Assembly (NCBI GenBank): GCA_024743215.1
Contig: JANSWZ010000001.1
Coordinates: forward strand, 620,001-684,000
DNA from: Alphaproteobacteria bacterium
Lineage (GTDB): Bacteria > Pseudomonadota > Alphaproteobacteria > Rhizobiales > GCA-2746425
DNA length: 64,000 bases
Reading direction: 5' to 3'
The position numbers and the translations under genes were made by a program. Shown here one piece after another: positions 1-9,870 of this stretch. Numbering within the stretch: position 1 is the first letter of the stretch; the number at the start of each line of letters is the position of its first letter. Under the pieces are notes generated by a model, which saw only the letters and a program-made list of their open reading frames with translations, did no database searches and was not told where the DNA came from.

Positions 1-23
1 CTTATGACCAGTCGAGGCCTGAC

Positions 24-1013
24 ATGAAACATGGTGGTGATCCCCCATTCAAAAACAAGGCGGATCGCAGGGATTGGCTTGACCTGTCCACGGGTATCAA
101 TCCGCAGTCCTATTCCGTTCAAAACTTATCTGCGGCTGATTGGCAATCGCTTCCGAGCCAGTTCGGTCTGGATGAGTTGCAATCTGCTGCAAGACGTTAC
201 TATCAAGTCCCAGATTCAATCGGAATTATTGCTGTTCCGGGAACGGAAGCGGCCATCAGCCAGTTTCCAGCATTTTGTCCAGGTTCGGTTGATATCATCG
301 AACCAACCTATTCCAGCCATCGCAGCGCCTGGTCGGCTGATGGCCGAATAGCGACTTCGCGCAGCGCCTTGCCTGCCAAGCCTGCCCAGAACCATCTTGT
401 GGTTGTTAATCCAAACAATCCGACTGGGGAACTTGTGGCTCCGGGGGAATTACTGGCTGTCGCTCGCAGTCTGGTACCTGACCGGTTTTTGTTTGTGGAT
501 GAGGCTTTCATGGATTGCACCCCCGAGATGAGTGTTGTCCCACATTTGCTGCCCGACATGCCGGTTATCGTGTTGAAGTCATTTGGAAAGTTTTTTGGTC
601 TGGCCGGTTTGAGGCTTGGTTTCGTCATCGGTCATCCGGCGTTGCTTACCGAGTTTTCCAACCGCTTTGGCGAATGGTGCGTTAGCGGCCCTGCCCTGAA
701 AATCGGGGCGGCAGCTTTCAACGATACCCAGTGGCAGTCCACCATGCGTGGCCGGCTCGGCACAAAGATGGACACATTGGCGGATTTGTTGTCTCCCCGG
801 CTTGAGTTGGTGGGCAAAACAAATCTATTTCTGACATGTCGACACAGGGACGCTCAGGGCCTTCACCATTTTTTGGCCGATCATAAAATCTGGACCCGAA
901 TCTTTTCGTATGAACCAGATTGGTTACGTTTTGGCCTTCCCGAAACCGAATTTGACCTTATGCGTCTTGGGCAGTGCCTGGCTGCATTCGATGAACCGCT
1001 CGGCAGGCCCTGA
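24..1013 (+). CDS. cobC: Threonine-phosphate decarboxylase, cobalamin synthesis
   Basis: A 329-residue fold-type I PLP enzyme of the histidinol-phosphate aminotransferase family. In cobalamin synthesis this member decarboxylates L-threonine phosphate to (R)-1-amino-2-propanol phosphate, the linker of the nucleotide loop. Visible are the cofactor-site NPNNPTG (about 129-135), VDEAF with Asp159, and the PLP lysine in KSFGK (about Lys189), followed by GLAGLRLG. The fold alone would also fit HisC, but the adjoining cobD and the facing cob genes decide the role. The ATG at 24 is used. cobD begins three bases after the stop, so the two are co-transcribed. The 23 bases upstream contain no gene end that can be assigned with confidence. 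Confidence 0.9.
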   Translation: MKHGGDPPFKNKADRRDWLDLSTGINPQSYSVQNLSAADWQSLPSQFGLDELQSAARRYYQVPDSIGIIAVPGTEAAISQFPAFCPGSVDIIEPTYSSHRSAWSADGRIATSRSALPAKPAQNHLVVVNPNNPTGELVAPGELLAVARSLVPDRFLFVDEAFMDCTPEMSVVPHLLPDMPVIVLKSFGKFFGLAGLRLGFVIGHPALLTEFSNRFGEWCVSGPALKIGAAAFNDTQWQSTMRGRLGTKMDTLADLLSPRLELVGKTNLFLTCRHRDAQGLHHFLADHKIWTRIFSYEPDWLRFGLPETEFDLMRLGQCLAAFDEPLGRP

Positions 1014-1016
1014 GAG

Positions 1017-2003
1017 ATGTTGCTTGATTACACGCTTTTTCTATCCGGCACGCTTGCAAGTCTTCTGGTGGCTTTGCTGCTAGACGCTGTTTTTGGCGAT
1101 CCAGACTGGATCTGGCGGCGCCTGCCCCACCCTGTTTCCTGGATTGGGGCGCTCATTTCGGGTTCTGACAAACTCTTGAACTTCCGGGGAAACGGTACAG
1201 TCAATTATCTGTCTGGAACATTTGCCATTTTGGTTTTGGCCGGGCTGGCAGGAATTGCGGGATTGGGCATGCGCTGGGTGTCGGCTCAATCATTGGGCGG
1301 GTCAATTGCGATGATTGTCCTTGCTGCCATTCTGCTGGCTCAGAAGAGCCTCTATGTGCATGTTGCGCGCGTTGTCATCGCTCTGGGTGATCCCGACATT
1401 CAGGTAGCACGACGCGCGATTGCCATGATCGTTGGACGCAATCCGGATGATCTTGATCGTGACGCGATCTCACGCGCTGCTGTTGAATCCACAGCGGAAA
1501 ACCTTTCCGATGGTGTAATAGCACCAGCATTCTGGTTTGCCATTGCCGGTTTCCCCGGGTTGCTGGTTTACAAAACCGTCAATACCGCCGATTCCATGAT
1601 TGGGCACCGTAATGAGACTTATGGCGCTTTTGGATGGGCAACTGCGCGGCTGGATGATCTTCTCAATCTTATTCCTGCACGCTTGACGGCACTCTTACTG
1701 TCTCTGTGTGCCCCGATTGTCGGCGGGTCACCGCTCAGGTCCATTATCGGAGCTGTTCGTGAAGCAGGTTGGCACAAATCTCCGAATGCAGGGTGGCCGG
1801 AGGCCGCGACAGCATATGCGTTGGGTATTTCGTTGGCTGGACCCAGGCAATATGGCAATGAGACGGTCGATGCGCCCTTCTTCAATGCATCAGGGCGAAC
1901 TGATTGTGATAAGCAAGATGTGCGACGTGCATTGCGTTTGATGATTGCTGCTCTGGTTTTGCACTGGCTGATCTATTTGGGCCTTTATGCTTCTCTGGCG
2001 TAG
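1017..2003 (+). CDS. cobD: Adenosylcobinamide-phosphate synthase, membrane protein
   Basis: A 328-residue integral membrane protein of the CbiB/CobD family. It joins the aminopropanol phosphate made by CobC to adenosylcobyric acid. Several hydrophobic segments are seen (near residues 5-25, 65-115 and 300-325), with the conserved family blocks RNPDDLD, ESTAENLSDG and NTADSMIGH in the middle. Length fits the family. It starts at an ATG three bases after cobC and ends 19 bases inside the 3' end of the convergent cobQ, so the two stop codons lie in an antisense overlap. The product is expected in the inner membrane. Confidence 0.92.
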   Translation: MLLDYTLFLSGTLASLLVALLLDAVFGDPDWIWRRLPHPVSWIGALISGSDKLLNFRGNGTVNYLSGTFAILVLAGLAGIAGLGMRWVSAQSLGGSIAMIVLAAILLAQKSLYVHVARVVIALGDPDIQVARRAIAMIVGRNPDDLDRDAISRAAVESTAENLSDGVIAPAFWFAIAGFPGLLVYKTVNTADSMIGHRNETYGAFGWATARLDDLLNLIPARLTALLLSLCAPIVGGSPLRSIIGAVREAGWHKSPNAGWPEAATAYALGISLAGPRQYGNETVDAPFFNASGRTDCDKQDVRRALRLMIAALVLHWLIYLGLYASLA

Positions 2004-3451
2004 GCAATTTCCAACATCTGGTTGATATCGAGATTCGCTTCCAGGTGCTCAGCCAGATCATCCAACACCTTGTCAATGGATTGATTGTAGCTGTTGCCAG
2101 ATGCCGTGATGCCCAGATTTTCAAGAAAGTATCTGCGGAAATCGTCTGACGAGAAAATTCCGTGCATATAGGTCCCTGCCACAAGGCCGTCATTGCTTTG
2201 AGCGCCGTCGGCCTCGCCATCAATTTTGACAAAGGGGCGTTGGCAGTCGGAACCTGTGGTTTGCCCGAGGTGAATTTCGTAGCCTTCCACGGCCAGGCCG
2301 CTTTCACTGTGAATACCCTTGGCAGGTCTGGTTGTTTTCAAAGGGTCCAGAATTGTCTTCACATCCAGATATCCCAGACCGTCGACAGATTTTGCTGCCC
2401 CTTCAACGCCATGAGGGTCGGAGATTTGCTTACCCAGCATTTGATAGCCGCCGCAAAGTCCCATAACCGGTTTCCCATGACGCAGATGTGCGGCAATATC
2501 CAAGTCCCATCCTTCTGATTTCAAAACCGCCAGATCGGCGATAGTGGATTTGGAACCTGGTAGCAGTATCAAATCTGCGCTTTGAGGCAGTGGCTGACCC
2601 AATTCGATGATCTTCACTGAGACATTCGGTTCTGCCGCGAGTGGATCGAGATCATCAAAATTTGCAATTCGTGGCAGTTTTGGCACCACAATTGTAAAGT
2701 TTTCAGTGCGTCTCGTTTCACTTCGCAGGTCCAGAATATCTTCTGCCGGCAACAATTGGGCCTTCTGGAAAAATGGCAAGACACCTAAAGGTGCCCAATC
2801 TGTCCGTGTGGCAATCTCTGTCATGCCTTCTGTGAACAGTGAAACATCTCCACGAAATTTGTTGACGAGAAAGCCCTTTATCCGGGTTTGCTCTGCTTCT
2901 GGCAAAACGGCATAGGTACCAACCAGACTGGCAATCACACCACCACGATCGATATCGCCAATCAGAACAACCGGTACATCTGCAGCTTCGGCAAATCCCA
3001 TATTGGCGATGTCGCCAGCGCGCAAATTGATCTCTGCCGGGCTTCCGGCGCCTTCCACCAAAATCAAATCATATTGACTTTCAAGGGTTTCAAAGCTCTC
3101 CATGACTTTTGGCATGAGGGTTGTCTTATGTTTGCCGTAGTCTTTGGCGCGCATTGTGCCGACAAACCGTCCCTGAACAATGATCTGCGCGCCTAACTCG
3201 CTTTCCGGTTTCAACAGGACCGGATTCATATGGATGTTCGGGGCCAGACCAGCTGCACGTGCCTGCAGCATTTGTGCCCGACCAATCTCGCCGCCATTGG
3301 CCACGCCCGCATTGTTAGACATGTTCTGCGGCTTGAAGGGGGCAATCCTTATGCCCCTGTGCTTCATGGCGCGCGCCAGCCCGGCCACCAACACGGATTT
3401 CCCCACATTGGACCCGGTTCCCTGCAACATAAGTGCGGGTTTGCGCGCCAT
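1985..3451 (-). CDS. cobQ: Cobyric acid synthase, glutamine-hydrolysing
   Basis: A 488-residue CobQ. It amidates positions b, d, e and g of adenosylcobyrinic acid a,c-diamide using glutamine and ATP. The N-terminal BioD-like domain has the P-loop-like GTGSNVGKS (12-20) and the family block PQNMSNNAG. The C-terminal class I glutaminase domain has the nucleophile in GLCGGYQMLG (Cys333) and a late YMHGIF that supplies the histidine. Both domains look complete. It is the last gene of the minus-strand cob operon, six bases after cobO, and its 3' end overlaps that of cobD. Confidence 0.95.
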   Translation of the reverse strand: MARKPALMLQGTGSNVGKSVLVAGLARAMKHRGIRIAPFKPQNMSNNAGVANGGEIGRAQMLQARAAGLAPNIHMNPVLLKPESELGAQIIVQGRFVGTMRAKDYGKHKTTLMPKVMESFETLESQYDLILVEGAGSPAEINLRAGDIANMGFAEAADVPVVLIGDIDRGGVIASLVGTYAVLPEAEQTRIKGFLVNKFRGDVSLFTEGMTEIATRTDWAPLGVLPFFQKAQLLPAEDILDLRSETRRTENFTIVVPKLPRIANFDDLDPLAAEPNVSVKIIELGQPLPQSADLILLPGSKSTIADLAVLKSEGWDLDIAAHLRHGKPVMGLCGGYQMLGKQISDPHGVEGAAKSVDGLGYLDVKTILDPLKTTRPAKGIHSESGLAVEGYEIHLGQTTGSDCQRPFVKIDGEADGAQSNDGLVAGTYMHGIFSSDDFRRYFLENLGITASGNSYNQSIDKVLDDLAEHLEANLDINQMLEIAYAREA

Positions 3452-3456
3452 ATGTG

Positions 3457-4083
3457 TTAGAACTCGATACCGATTTGAGCTTTGACGCCAGATCTGAACG
3501 GGTGCTTGATCATGGTCATTTCCGTGACCAGATCGGCAAACTCAATCAGTGGTTCCTTGGCATTGCGTCCCGTGATGACAACGTGCTTGTCATAGGGTTT
3601 CTGCTTCAGAAACTCGACGACCTCTTCGACATCTATGTAGTCATAACGCAGCACAATGTTCAGCTCGTCCAACAGAACCAGCTTGTGTTCGTCATCCATG
3701 ATCAGCTCTTTTGCTTTCTCCCAGGCCTGCTGTGCGGCGATAATGTCGCGCTGGCGGTCTTGCGTCTCCCAGGTAAAGCCCTCTCCCATTGTGTGGTGCG
3801 AAACCAATTCCGGGAAACGCTCCAAGACCGTGCGCTCGCCGGTTTCCCATTTGCCTTTGACAAATTGGACGATTCCGATTTTGTGACCATGTCCAAGAGA
3901 CCGGAAAACCAGACCGAATGCGGCCGTTGATTTGCCTTTGCCCTTACCTGTATGGACGATGACGAGTCCCTTTTCGATCGTTTTGGTTGCAATGATTTTG
4001 TCCCGTGCGGCCTTTTTCTTTCTCATTTTTTCCGCATGACGGGCATTCAGTTCTTCTTCTGTCATCTCGTCTCTTTTGGTCAT
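3457..4083 (-). CDS. cobO: Cob(I)yrinic acid a,c-diamide adenosyltransferase
   Basis: A 208-residue CobO/BtuR-family corrinoid adenosyltransferase. It transfers the adenosyl group of ATP to the reduced cobalt of cobyrinic acid a,c-diamide. The P-loop HTGKGKGKST lies at about 44-53 after a charged, lysine-rich N-terminal extension typical of proteobacterial CobO. An upstream extension of 21 residues is open, but the ATG at 4083 was chosen because it overlaps the cobN stop codon in an ATGA arrangement and gives the usual family N-terminus. Tight coupling to cobN and cobQ indicates one operon. Confidence 0.93.
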   Translation of the reverse strand: MTKRDEMTEEELNARHAEKMRKKKAARDKIIATKTIEKGLVIVHTGKGKGKSTAAFGLVFRSLGHGHKIGIVQFVKGKWETGERTVLERFPELVSHHTMGEGFTWETQDRQRDIIAAQQAWEKAKELIMDDEHKLVLLDELNIVLRYDYIDVEEVVEFLKQKPYDKHVVITGRNAKEPLIEFADLVTEMTMIKHPFRSGVKAQIGIEF

Positions 4084-7000
4084 GCGGTGGTCTCCCCTTT
4101 GAGGTTCTTCAACTTGGCAAAGATGCTGTTGCGTCTGGGTTGCCATAATTCCTTATCAATGGCCTGCAGAAAACGGTCCGCCATTTCCGCCAAGGCGGCC
4201 GGATTATGCTGTTCGATAAACTCCCGAACAGTGTCATCGCCGAAATAGGCGTCGTAGAGCAGATCAAACTGATGGCTTTTGACAGCCCGCGTTGTGGCTG
4301 CGTAAGCAAACAGGTAATCCAGCGTTGCCGCCATTTCAAACGCGCCTTTGTAGCCGTGACGCATGACACCGGCGATCCATTTCGGGTTGGCAGCCCTGCC
4401 ACGAACGACACGGGACAGCTCTTCTTCCAGAGATCTGATTTTTGGTGTCTCCGGGCGAGAATGGTCGCCATGATAAACGGCAGGCTCATGGCTCGACAAG
4501 GTTGCGACAGCGGCGGTCAGTCCGCCCTGGAACTGATAATAGTCATCACTGTCCAGAATATCATGTTCTCTGTTGTCCTGATTTTGCAGCACCAGTTGGG
4601 TTCGTTCCAACCGCGTTTCCAGTAGTTGACGCGCGCTTGCGCCCTCTGCACCCGATCCATAAGCGAAACCACCCCAGGTGAGAAAGCTTTCGGAAAAGTC
4701 TGCGCGGTCTTCCCACAGGTTCTCGTCAATCAGGGCCTGTAGACCTGCGCCATAGGCACCGGGCATGGACCCGAAAATTCGATATCCGGCGCGCTTTTCT
4801 GCATCATGATCTGATAGCCCTTGCGCCATCAACGCTATGGTCTCCGACTTGAACCGTGCGGCAATCGGATTGGCATCAATCGGCTCATCCAACGCTGCGA
4901 CGCCGCGCACTGCACTGTCAAACAGGTCAATCTGTAACGGAAACGCATCACGGAAGAAGCCTGATATGCGAAGCGTGACATCAATGCGGGGGCGCTTCAG
5001 CTCTGCCAGCGGAATGACTTTGAAACCGGTTACGCGGCCGGACAAATCCTCCCAGACCGGCTCCGCACCGATGAGCGCCATGGCTTGCGCAATATCATCG
5101 CCGCCCGTGCGCATGTTTGACGTACCCCATGCGGTTAGCGCAATGGCTTGTGGCCATTCACCCTGTTCCTGAAAGTAACGCTCGGCAACCAGATCCGCAG
5201 ACTGAACACCGAGCTTCCACGCCGCTTTCGTGGGAACTGACCGGACATCAACAGAATAGAAATTACGGCCCGTTGGCAGGCAATCCAGACGTCCACGCGT
5301 GGGCGCACCCGATGGTCCCGGATCGATGAAGCTACCCTTTAGCGCTGACAAGCAGGCATTTATTTCTCTGGAACCGCTGTCATCCAGATTGACAGCAGTT
5401 TCAGTTTCAAGAATCTGAAGGATATCCGCTGTTCGTGTCCATTCCAATTGGCATTGTGTTGCGCCATTCACCAGTGATTTTGCCAGAATTTCAAGCCGCT
5501 CCACTGTATCTGCATTTGTGCGCCAGGCATCGTTGGAGACGCCTGCCAGAATTTGAGGTTTCGGGCCCGCCCAGTGTTCCGACATATCGCATGCCAAAGG
5601 ATCAAAACTGGCCAGGTTCAAATCAGCGGCAATTGCCCGGTGCAGTGACATGCCTGTTGGTCCCGGCACTCTTGCCAGGGCCGTCAGCGTGTCATCCCGT
5701 TGTTCGCCTTGCGGTGAGTGCCCAAGAATATGCAACCCATCTCGTATCTGCAGCTCCTTCAGCTCACAAATGTATCCATCAAGGCGCTGTAAAGCGTCCT
5801 GCTTGTCAAAACCTGGCTTCAGGCCCAACTCCGTTCCCAGTGAGTGGCGGTCAATGGCCTCAAAAATCTGGTCCTCAAGCAGCCTTACTCTTTTTTGGTC
5901 CACACCGGATGCCAGGAAATACTCATCGATCAGCGCTTCGATTTCCGACAAGGGACCATAAGTCTCTGCGCGCGTCATGGCCGGCATCAAATGATCGATG
6001 ATCACGGAACTCATGCGGCGCTTTGCCTGCGCCCCCTCACCTGGGTCATTGACGATAAAGGGGTATATGACCGGGAGGCCTTGCATGATTGCGTCAGGCC
6101 AGCAATTGGCCGACAGAGCTAATGCTTTTCCGGGCAGCCATTCCGTGTTGCCATGCTTGCCCATATGGACAAGCGCATCAGCACCAAATTCCAGACGCAG
6201 CCAGGCATAGAATGCGAGGTAATTGTGCGGTGGCACAAGCGCCGGATCATGATAGGTGTCCTTGGGGTCGATGTTGTATCCCCGCGCTGGCTGCACACCG
6301 ATGACGACATTGCCGAATTTGTGAATTGCCAGACGAAACAAACCATCAATGCAGGTGGGGTCGTCTTTCGGGGCGCCCCATCGCGTTTCAATCTGATCTC
6401 GCAAAAGCTGAGATAAACTGTTGTAATATTGCAAATATTTCTCAACTGGTAGGCTGAACTCGGCTTGTGTCAGACGTGTCAGATCGAAGGCATTTGTCGG
6501 ACCTGCCATAAAGCGATCCATCAGGGCTTTGCCGTTTTCTGGCGCCGCCTCGATTGTGTAGCCGTCAAGTTTCAAAGCCTGCAGCAGGGCAATCGTGCTG
6601 GCCGGCGTGTCCAGCCCAACACCATTGGCCATGCGCCCATCCTTGTTCGGATAGTTGGAGAGGATAATAGCCACCCGCTTGTCGGCTGCCGAAATGTTCT
6701 GCAACTTCCCCCAACTGGCTGCCTGTATAGCGAGCCGCGCAATCCGGTCCTTGATGGGGACGAATTGGGTTGGGCTGCATTCCGTTTTCGGATCAAAGGT
6801 CCCTTCTTCCTTAAAGGAAACAACCTGGGTCAGCACACGGCCATCAATCTCAGGAAGAACAACATGCATGGTCAGATCTTTGGCTGACAGGCCTCGCTCG
6901 CTCTCTTGCCATCCTGCTTGCGAGGTGCCGGACATGACAAATTGCAGCACCATGCAGCCGGTTTGATCCAGTGGCGTGGCTTTATGGGCGCCACCGGGTT

Positions 7001-7811
7001 TGGAAACGGCAAATGCTGTGCCGTTCAAGACAATGGTTGGTGGGGCCTGTTTGAAAAGATTGTCCAGGACGGCAATCGATTCGGGATCTTTCAAGCTGGA
7101 TACATAAATCGGCAGAACATTCATGCCTTCCCGATTGAGAGCTTCTATCAATCCATCGATGGGCGCGGTCGCATTCGCCTGTACCGTTGAACGATAGAAC
7201 ACAATGGCCGCCAAGCCGTTCTTGTGCTGCCTACCTTTCACAAGGTCAATATCGGGCTGTGCCGCACCGGGCCAATACAGCCCTGCCTTTGGCAGCGCTT
7301 TGGGTGGTTCAAAACTGGTTTCGTAGCCAATTTGTGAAGCCAGACACCGGAGGGCATTTTTCAGGTTTTCAACGCCGCCCTCAACGCAATAGTGCCAAAA
7401 GGTTCTTGCGTGGTTCAGTGCCAGCGTGGTCGCGGTCTCAAGATCGACATCCCAATTTGCATCTCCCGGGACGACGATGATCTTCGTATTATTAGCTCGC
7501 GCCAGTTCCGCCAGACGCTCCAAGCCATAGGGCCAGTAATTACGGCCTCCCAACAAACGCACAACAACCAGCTTTGCCTGAGACAGCGTCTTTTCCAGAT
7601 AGAGGTCCACAGAATATGGGTGGGACAATGCAAGCAGACTTGCCACGCGCAGGCTTGGGAACCCGGGTTCCAATGATTGCGCTGCGTAGGAGAAGCCAGA
7701 AATCTCGGTGTCAGCAGCTGTCAGTACAACAATGTCGCCGGGCGATTGACCAAGGTCAACGGCTTCCTCTCCATCATCTATGCGTCGTGTCTGGGCCTGG
7801 AGGACATGCAC
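4080..7811 (-). CDS. cobN: Aerobic cobaltochelatase subunit CobN
   Basis: A 1243-residue CobN, the large porphyrin-binding subunit of the ATP-dependent CobNST cobaltochelatase that inserts cobalt into hydrogenobyrinic acid a,c-diamide. The N-terminus (QSPGDIVVLTAADTE) and blocks such as HMGKHGNTEWLPGKAL and TWGTSNMRTGGDDIAQA are characteristic of the CobN/BchH family. Length is normal, without frameshift. The AAA and MIDAS partners CobS and CobT are not in the window, as in many alphaproteobacteria where they are unlinked. The gene sits three bases after cobW and overlaps cobO by four. BchH is the alternative, but the surrounding cob genes favour CobN. Confidence 0.95.
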   Translation of the reverse strand: MHVLQAQTRRIDDGEEAVDLGQSPGDIVVLTAADTEISGFSYAAQSLEPGFPSLRVASLLALSHPYSVDLYLEKTLSQAKLVVVRLLGGRNYWPYGLERLAELARANNTKIIVVPGDANWDVDLETATTLALNHARTFWHYCVEGGVENLKNALRCLASQIGYETSFEPPKALPKAGLYWPGAAQPDIDLVKGRQHKNGLAAIVFYRSTVQANATAPIDGLIEALNREGMNVLPIYVSSLKDPESIAVLDNLFKQAPPTIVLNGTAFAVSKPGGAHKATPLDQTGCMVLQFVMSGTSQAGWQESERGLSAKDLTMHVVLPEIDGRVLTQVVSFKEEGTFDPKTECSPTQFVPIKDRIARLAIQAASWGKLQNISAADKRVAIILSNYPNKDGRMANGVGLDTPASTIALLQALKLDGYTIEAAPENGKALMDRFMAGPTNAFDLTRLTQAEFSLPVEKYLQYYNSLSQLLRDQIETRWGAPKDDPTCIDGLFRLAIHKFGNVVIGVQPARGYNIDPKDTYHDPALVPPHNYLAFYAWLRLEFGADALVHMGKHGNTEWLPGKALALSANCWPDAIMQGLPVIYPFIVNDPGEGAQAKRRMSSVIIDHLMPAMTRAETYGPLSEIEALIDEYFLASGVDQKRVRLLEDQIFEAIDRHSLGTELGLKPGFDKQDALQRLDGYICELKELQIRDGLHILGHSPQGEQRDDTLTALARVPGPTGMSLHRAIAADLNLASFDPLACDMSEHWAGPKPQILAGVSNDAWRTNADTVERLEILAKSLVNGATQCQLEWTRTADILQILETETAVNLDDSGSREINACLSALKGSFIDPGPSGAPTRGRLDCLPTGRNFYSVDVRSVPTKAAWKLGVQSADLVAERYFQEQGEWPQAIALTAWGTSNMRTGGDDIAQAMALIGAEPVWEDLSGRVTGFKVIPLAELKRPRIDVTLRISGFFRDAFPLQIDLFDSAVRGVAALDEPIDANPIAARFKSETIALMAQGLSDHDAEKRAGYRIFGSMPGAYGAGLQALIDENLWEDRADFSESFLTWGGFAYGSGAEGASARQLLETRLERTQLVLQNQDNREHDILDSDDYYQFQGGLTAAVATLSSHEPAVYHGDHSRPETPKIRSLEEELSRVVRGRAANPKWIAGVMRHGYKGAFEMAATLDYLFAYAATTRAVKSHQFDLLYDAYFGDDTVREFIEQHNPAALAEMADRFLQAIDKELWQPRRNSIFAKLKNLKGETTA

Positions 7812-7814
7812 TGG

Positions 7815-8864
7815 TCAGCTGGCCTTTTTAGCGGCAATCACATTCGACAATGTGGCGCGAATGGCAGCCTGTTCGAGCCCCTTTTCACCGATGACCACAA
7901 GTTTTGGTGTTCCGCCGCTAGGCGTGGCGAACCATGTCTCAACGCGTGGTCCAACGGCTTGCACCGCTAGGGGCGCGGTTTTCCCCTGTATGGAAATGGC
8001 GCCTTTTATGCGCAGAACGCCATGACTGTTCATTGCCGCCAGAACAGCGGCCCTTGCGGTGTCCACGCTTTCATGGCTGCTGGCCTCCACCACAAATGTT
8101 TCAAAATCATCATGATCATGTTCGTGGTCATGATCATCATGGTGACTCTTGCGATTCTCCATGTCTTCTTCGGCCTGTGCGGTCAGGCCCAGCACCGCCG
8201 AGGGAGAAACGATTCCATTTGAAGCTTCCAGAAACTGAACCGCATCGCGTGTGTCATGGGCAGCAATTTCGCGTGCTTTTGCCAGGCCTTCCGCACTCAC
8301 CAGATCTGCCTTTGACAGAATGACGAGATCTGCGCATTTCAATTGATCTTCAAACAGTTCTTCAATCGGGCTTTCATGGTCCAGTGCTTCATCAGCGGTT
8401 CGCTGTTCCTGAAGCGCCGCTTCATCATGCACCATTTTGCCTTCTGACAATGCCGCTGCATCCACAACTGTAATCACGCCATCAACCGTGACTTTTGATT
8501 TCACGCTCGGCCACGAAAATGCGCGGACTAATGGTTGCGGCAGCGCCAGACCAGATGTTTCGATGATGATGTGGTCGGGTTGCTCGCTGCGGGACAGAAG
8601 TGTTTCCATCGTCGGCAGGAAATCATCAGCGACGGTGCAACAGATACAACCATTGGTCAGTTCCACAATGTCGTCTGCGCTACAGGCATCTGAATTGCAG
8701 CCTTTCAGAAGGTCAGCATCAAATCCCATATCACCAAATTCATTGATGATAAGCGCAATGCGGCGCCCTCCGGCGTTTTGCAACAGATGACGAATGAGCG
8801 TGGTTTTTCCCGCACCCAGAAAACCGGTGATAATTGTTGCAGGTATCTTTGAAGCCATGCTCAT
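7815..8864 (-). CDS. cobW: CobW-type GTPase metallochaperone
   Basis: A 349-residue G3E P-loop GTPase of the COG0523/CobW family, thought to deliver cobalt to the aerobic cobaltochelatase. It has Walker A GFLGAGKT (14-21), the metal-binding GCICC (71-75) that defines the family, the GTPase SKAD (about 183-186), and a histidine- and aspartate-rich stretch at about 240-252 before the CobW C-terminal domain. Start: the ATG at 8864 overlaps the cobP stop codon. A second ATG two codons in is possible. Position directly upstream of cobN supports cobalt rather than zinc delivery. Confidence 0.93.
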   Translation of the reverse strand: MSMASKIPATIITGFLGAGKTTLIRHLLQNAGGRRIALIINEFGDMGFDADLLKGCNSDACSADDIVELTNGCICCTVADDFLPTMETLLSRSEQPDHIIIETSGLALPQPLVRAFSWPSVKSKVTVDGVITVVDAAALSEGKMVHDEAALQEQRTADEALDHESPIEELFEDQLKCADLVILSKADLVSAEGLAKAREIAAHDTRDAVQFLEASNGIVSPSAVLGLTAQAEEDMENRKSHHDDHDHEHDHDDFETFVVEASSHESVDTARAAVLAAMNSHGVLRIKGAISIQGKTAPLAVQAVGPRVETWFATPSGGTPKLVVIGEKGLEQAAIRATLSNVIAAKKAS

Positions 8865-9409
8865 TGAATTGTCCTTTGAGGTTTCAGATTAAGAGGAAGC
8901 CCGGCAGCAATAAAATCCACACGGTCAACGATTGCGGCCAGCGACTGGTTCAAACGACCCTGATGGTCGCGAAAGGCGCGGGCCAGCGCATTTTCAGGCA
9001 CGATGCCCATGCCAACTTCATTGGATACAAATACAATGGGCTGACCAAGGCGTGGTATGAGTTCAAGCAACTGACTGGTTTCAACGTCTACATTGCGGTC
9101 ATGATGCATGAGGTTCGAAAGCCACAGGGTCAGGCAATCGACGAGAATGGCAGAACTGCTGGTTGGTACCGCCTCAATTGCCTCACACAGGTTTAATGGT
9201 TCTTCCGTGACACTCCATTGCGTCCCGCGGCGTTTCTGATGTTGATGCACGCGCTGTTTCATTTCATCGTCAAAAATTTGGGATGTGGCCACATAGTGAG
9301 GCGCGTTTCCGCAAGCCAGCACCATCTTTTCGGCATAAGTGCTCTTGCCGGACCGCGCACCACCCAGGATGAGTGCCGAGTTCTGCTCTGGCGTGAATAG
9401 AACACTCAT
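8861..9409 (-). CDS. cobP: Adenosylcobinamide kinase / guanylyltransferase
   Basis: A 182-residue bifunctional CobP (CobU) that phosphorylates adenosylcobinamide and transfers GMP to it. The Walker A GGARSGKST is at about 16-24. FVSNEVGMGIVPENALARAF is a recognised CobU block. The ATG at 9409 is preferred over upstream codons because it places the P-loop at the usual distance from the N-terminus. It is the first gene of the operon, about 210 bases downstream of the cobalamin riboswitch, and its stop overlaps the cobW start. Confidence 0.92.
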   Translation of the reverse strand: MSVLFTPEQNSALILGGARSGKSTYAEKMVLACGNAPHYVATSQIFDDEMKQRVHQHQKRRGTQWSVTEEPLNLCEAIEAVPTSSSAILVDCLTLWLSNLMHHDRNVDVETSQLLELIPRLGQPIVFVSNEVGMGIVPENALARAFRDHQGRLNQSLAAIVDRVDFIAAGLPLNLKPQRTIQ

Positions 9410-9621
9410 GCCGTCAGCCTGGCGCTGTGCAGAAAACTGGAAAACATGGTTTGTCCTCAAATGGCCGTCAGCGACGCAATTCGTCAGCTGATAGTCCCGT
9501 TTCCGGACATGTGTTCAATTGGGGAAGATGAACGGGTGCGGCAGAATCTCTGCCGCTCAAAGCACAGTAAGGCATCATTATCTCCTATCCGTCCGACCCG
9601 ACGGCAGTTTGATTCCAATGT

Positions 9622-9815
9622 GCTGGCAGGTCTCCTGACTCGCGGTTCACAGCCATTTGTTTCGCCTTCCCGGACATGTCCAGTGGCATTTGAAACAGTG
9701 GCTCACCGCTCACAGTTGCGGGGGCAGTCCCGGTTTACAGACCCCGGATTGGGTCATCTGTATCCGTGTTCCCTTTTCATTCGGTGCATCGCATCCACGA
9801 TGAACCAAAACCATC
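9622..9815 (-). promoter_or_regulatory. Cobalamin riboswitch controlling the cobP-cobQ operon
   Basis: Read on the minus strand, this leader contains the cobalamin riboswitch landmarks in order. First is AAAGGGAACACGG near the 5' end, then the conserved core GACTGCCCCCGCAACTGT followed by GAGCGGTGAGCC. GAAGGCG comes next, then the B12 box AGTCAGGAGACCTGCC at 9625-9640. It lies between the candidate promoter at 9824-9852 and cobP. The expected action is adenosylcobalamin-dependent repression of the five downstream genes. Outer boundaries are approximate. Confidence 0.95.
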
Positions 9816-9823
9816 ACATACTC

Positions 9824-9852
9824 ACATAAGCTTTTCGAGCGCGGTATTGCAA
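9824..9852 (-). promoter_or_regulatory. Candidate sigma-70 promoter of the cob operon
   Basis: On the minus strand TTGCAA (9847-9852) is separated by 17 bases from TTATGT (9824-9829). Transcription would begin about where the riboswitch starts. The position supports the call. The -10 match is imperfect. Confidence 0.5.
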
Positions 9853-9870
9853 GCGGCGTTGTGATTGCGT

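Noticed and set aside
4109-7831. Numerous long open frames antisense to or overlapping cobN
   Set aside because: They have no family-like sequence, signal or ribosome site and mirror the codon structure of the highly coding cobN strand.
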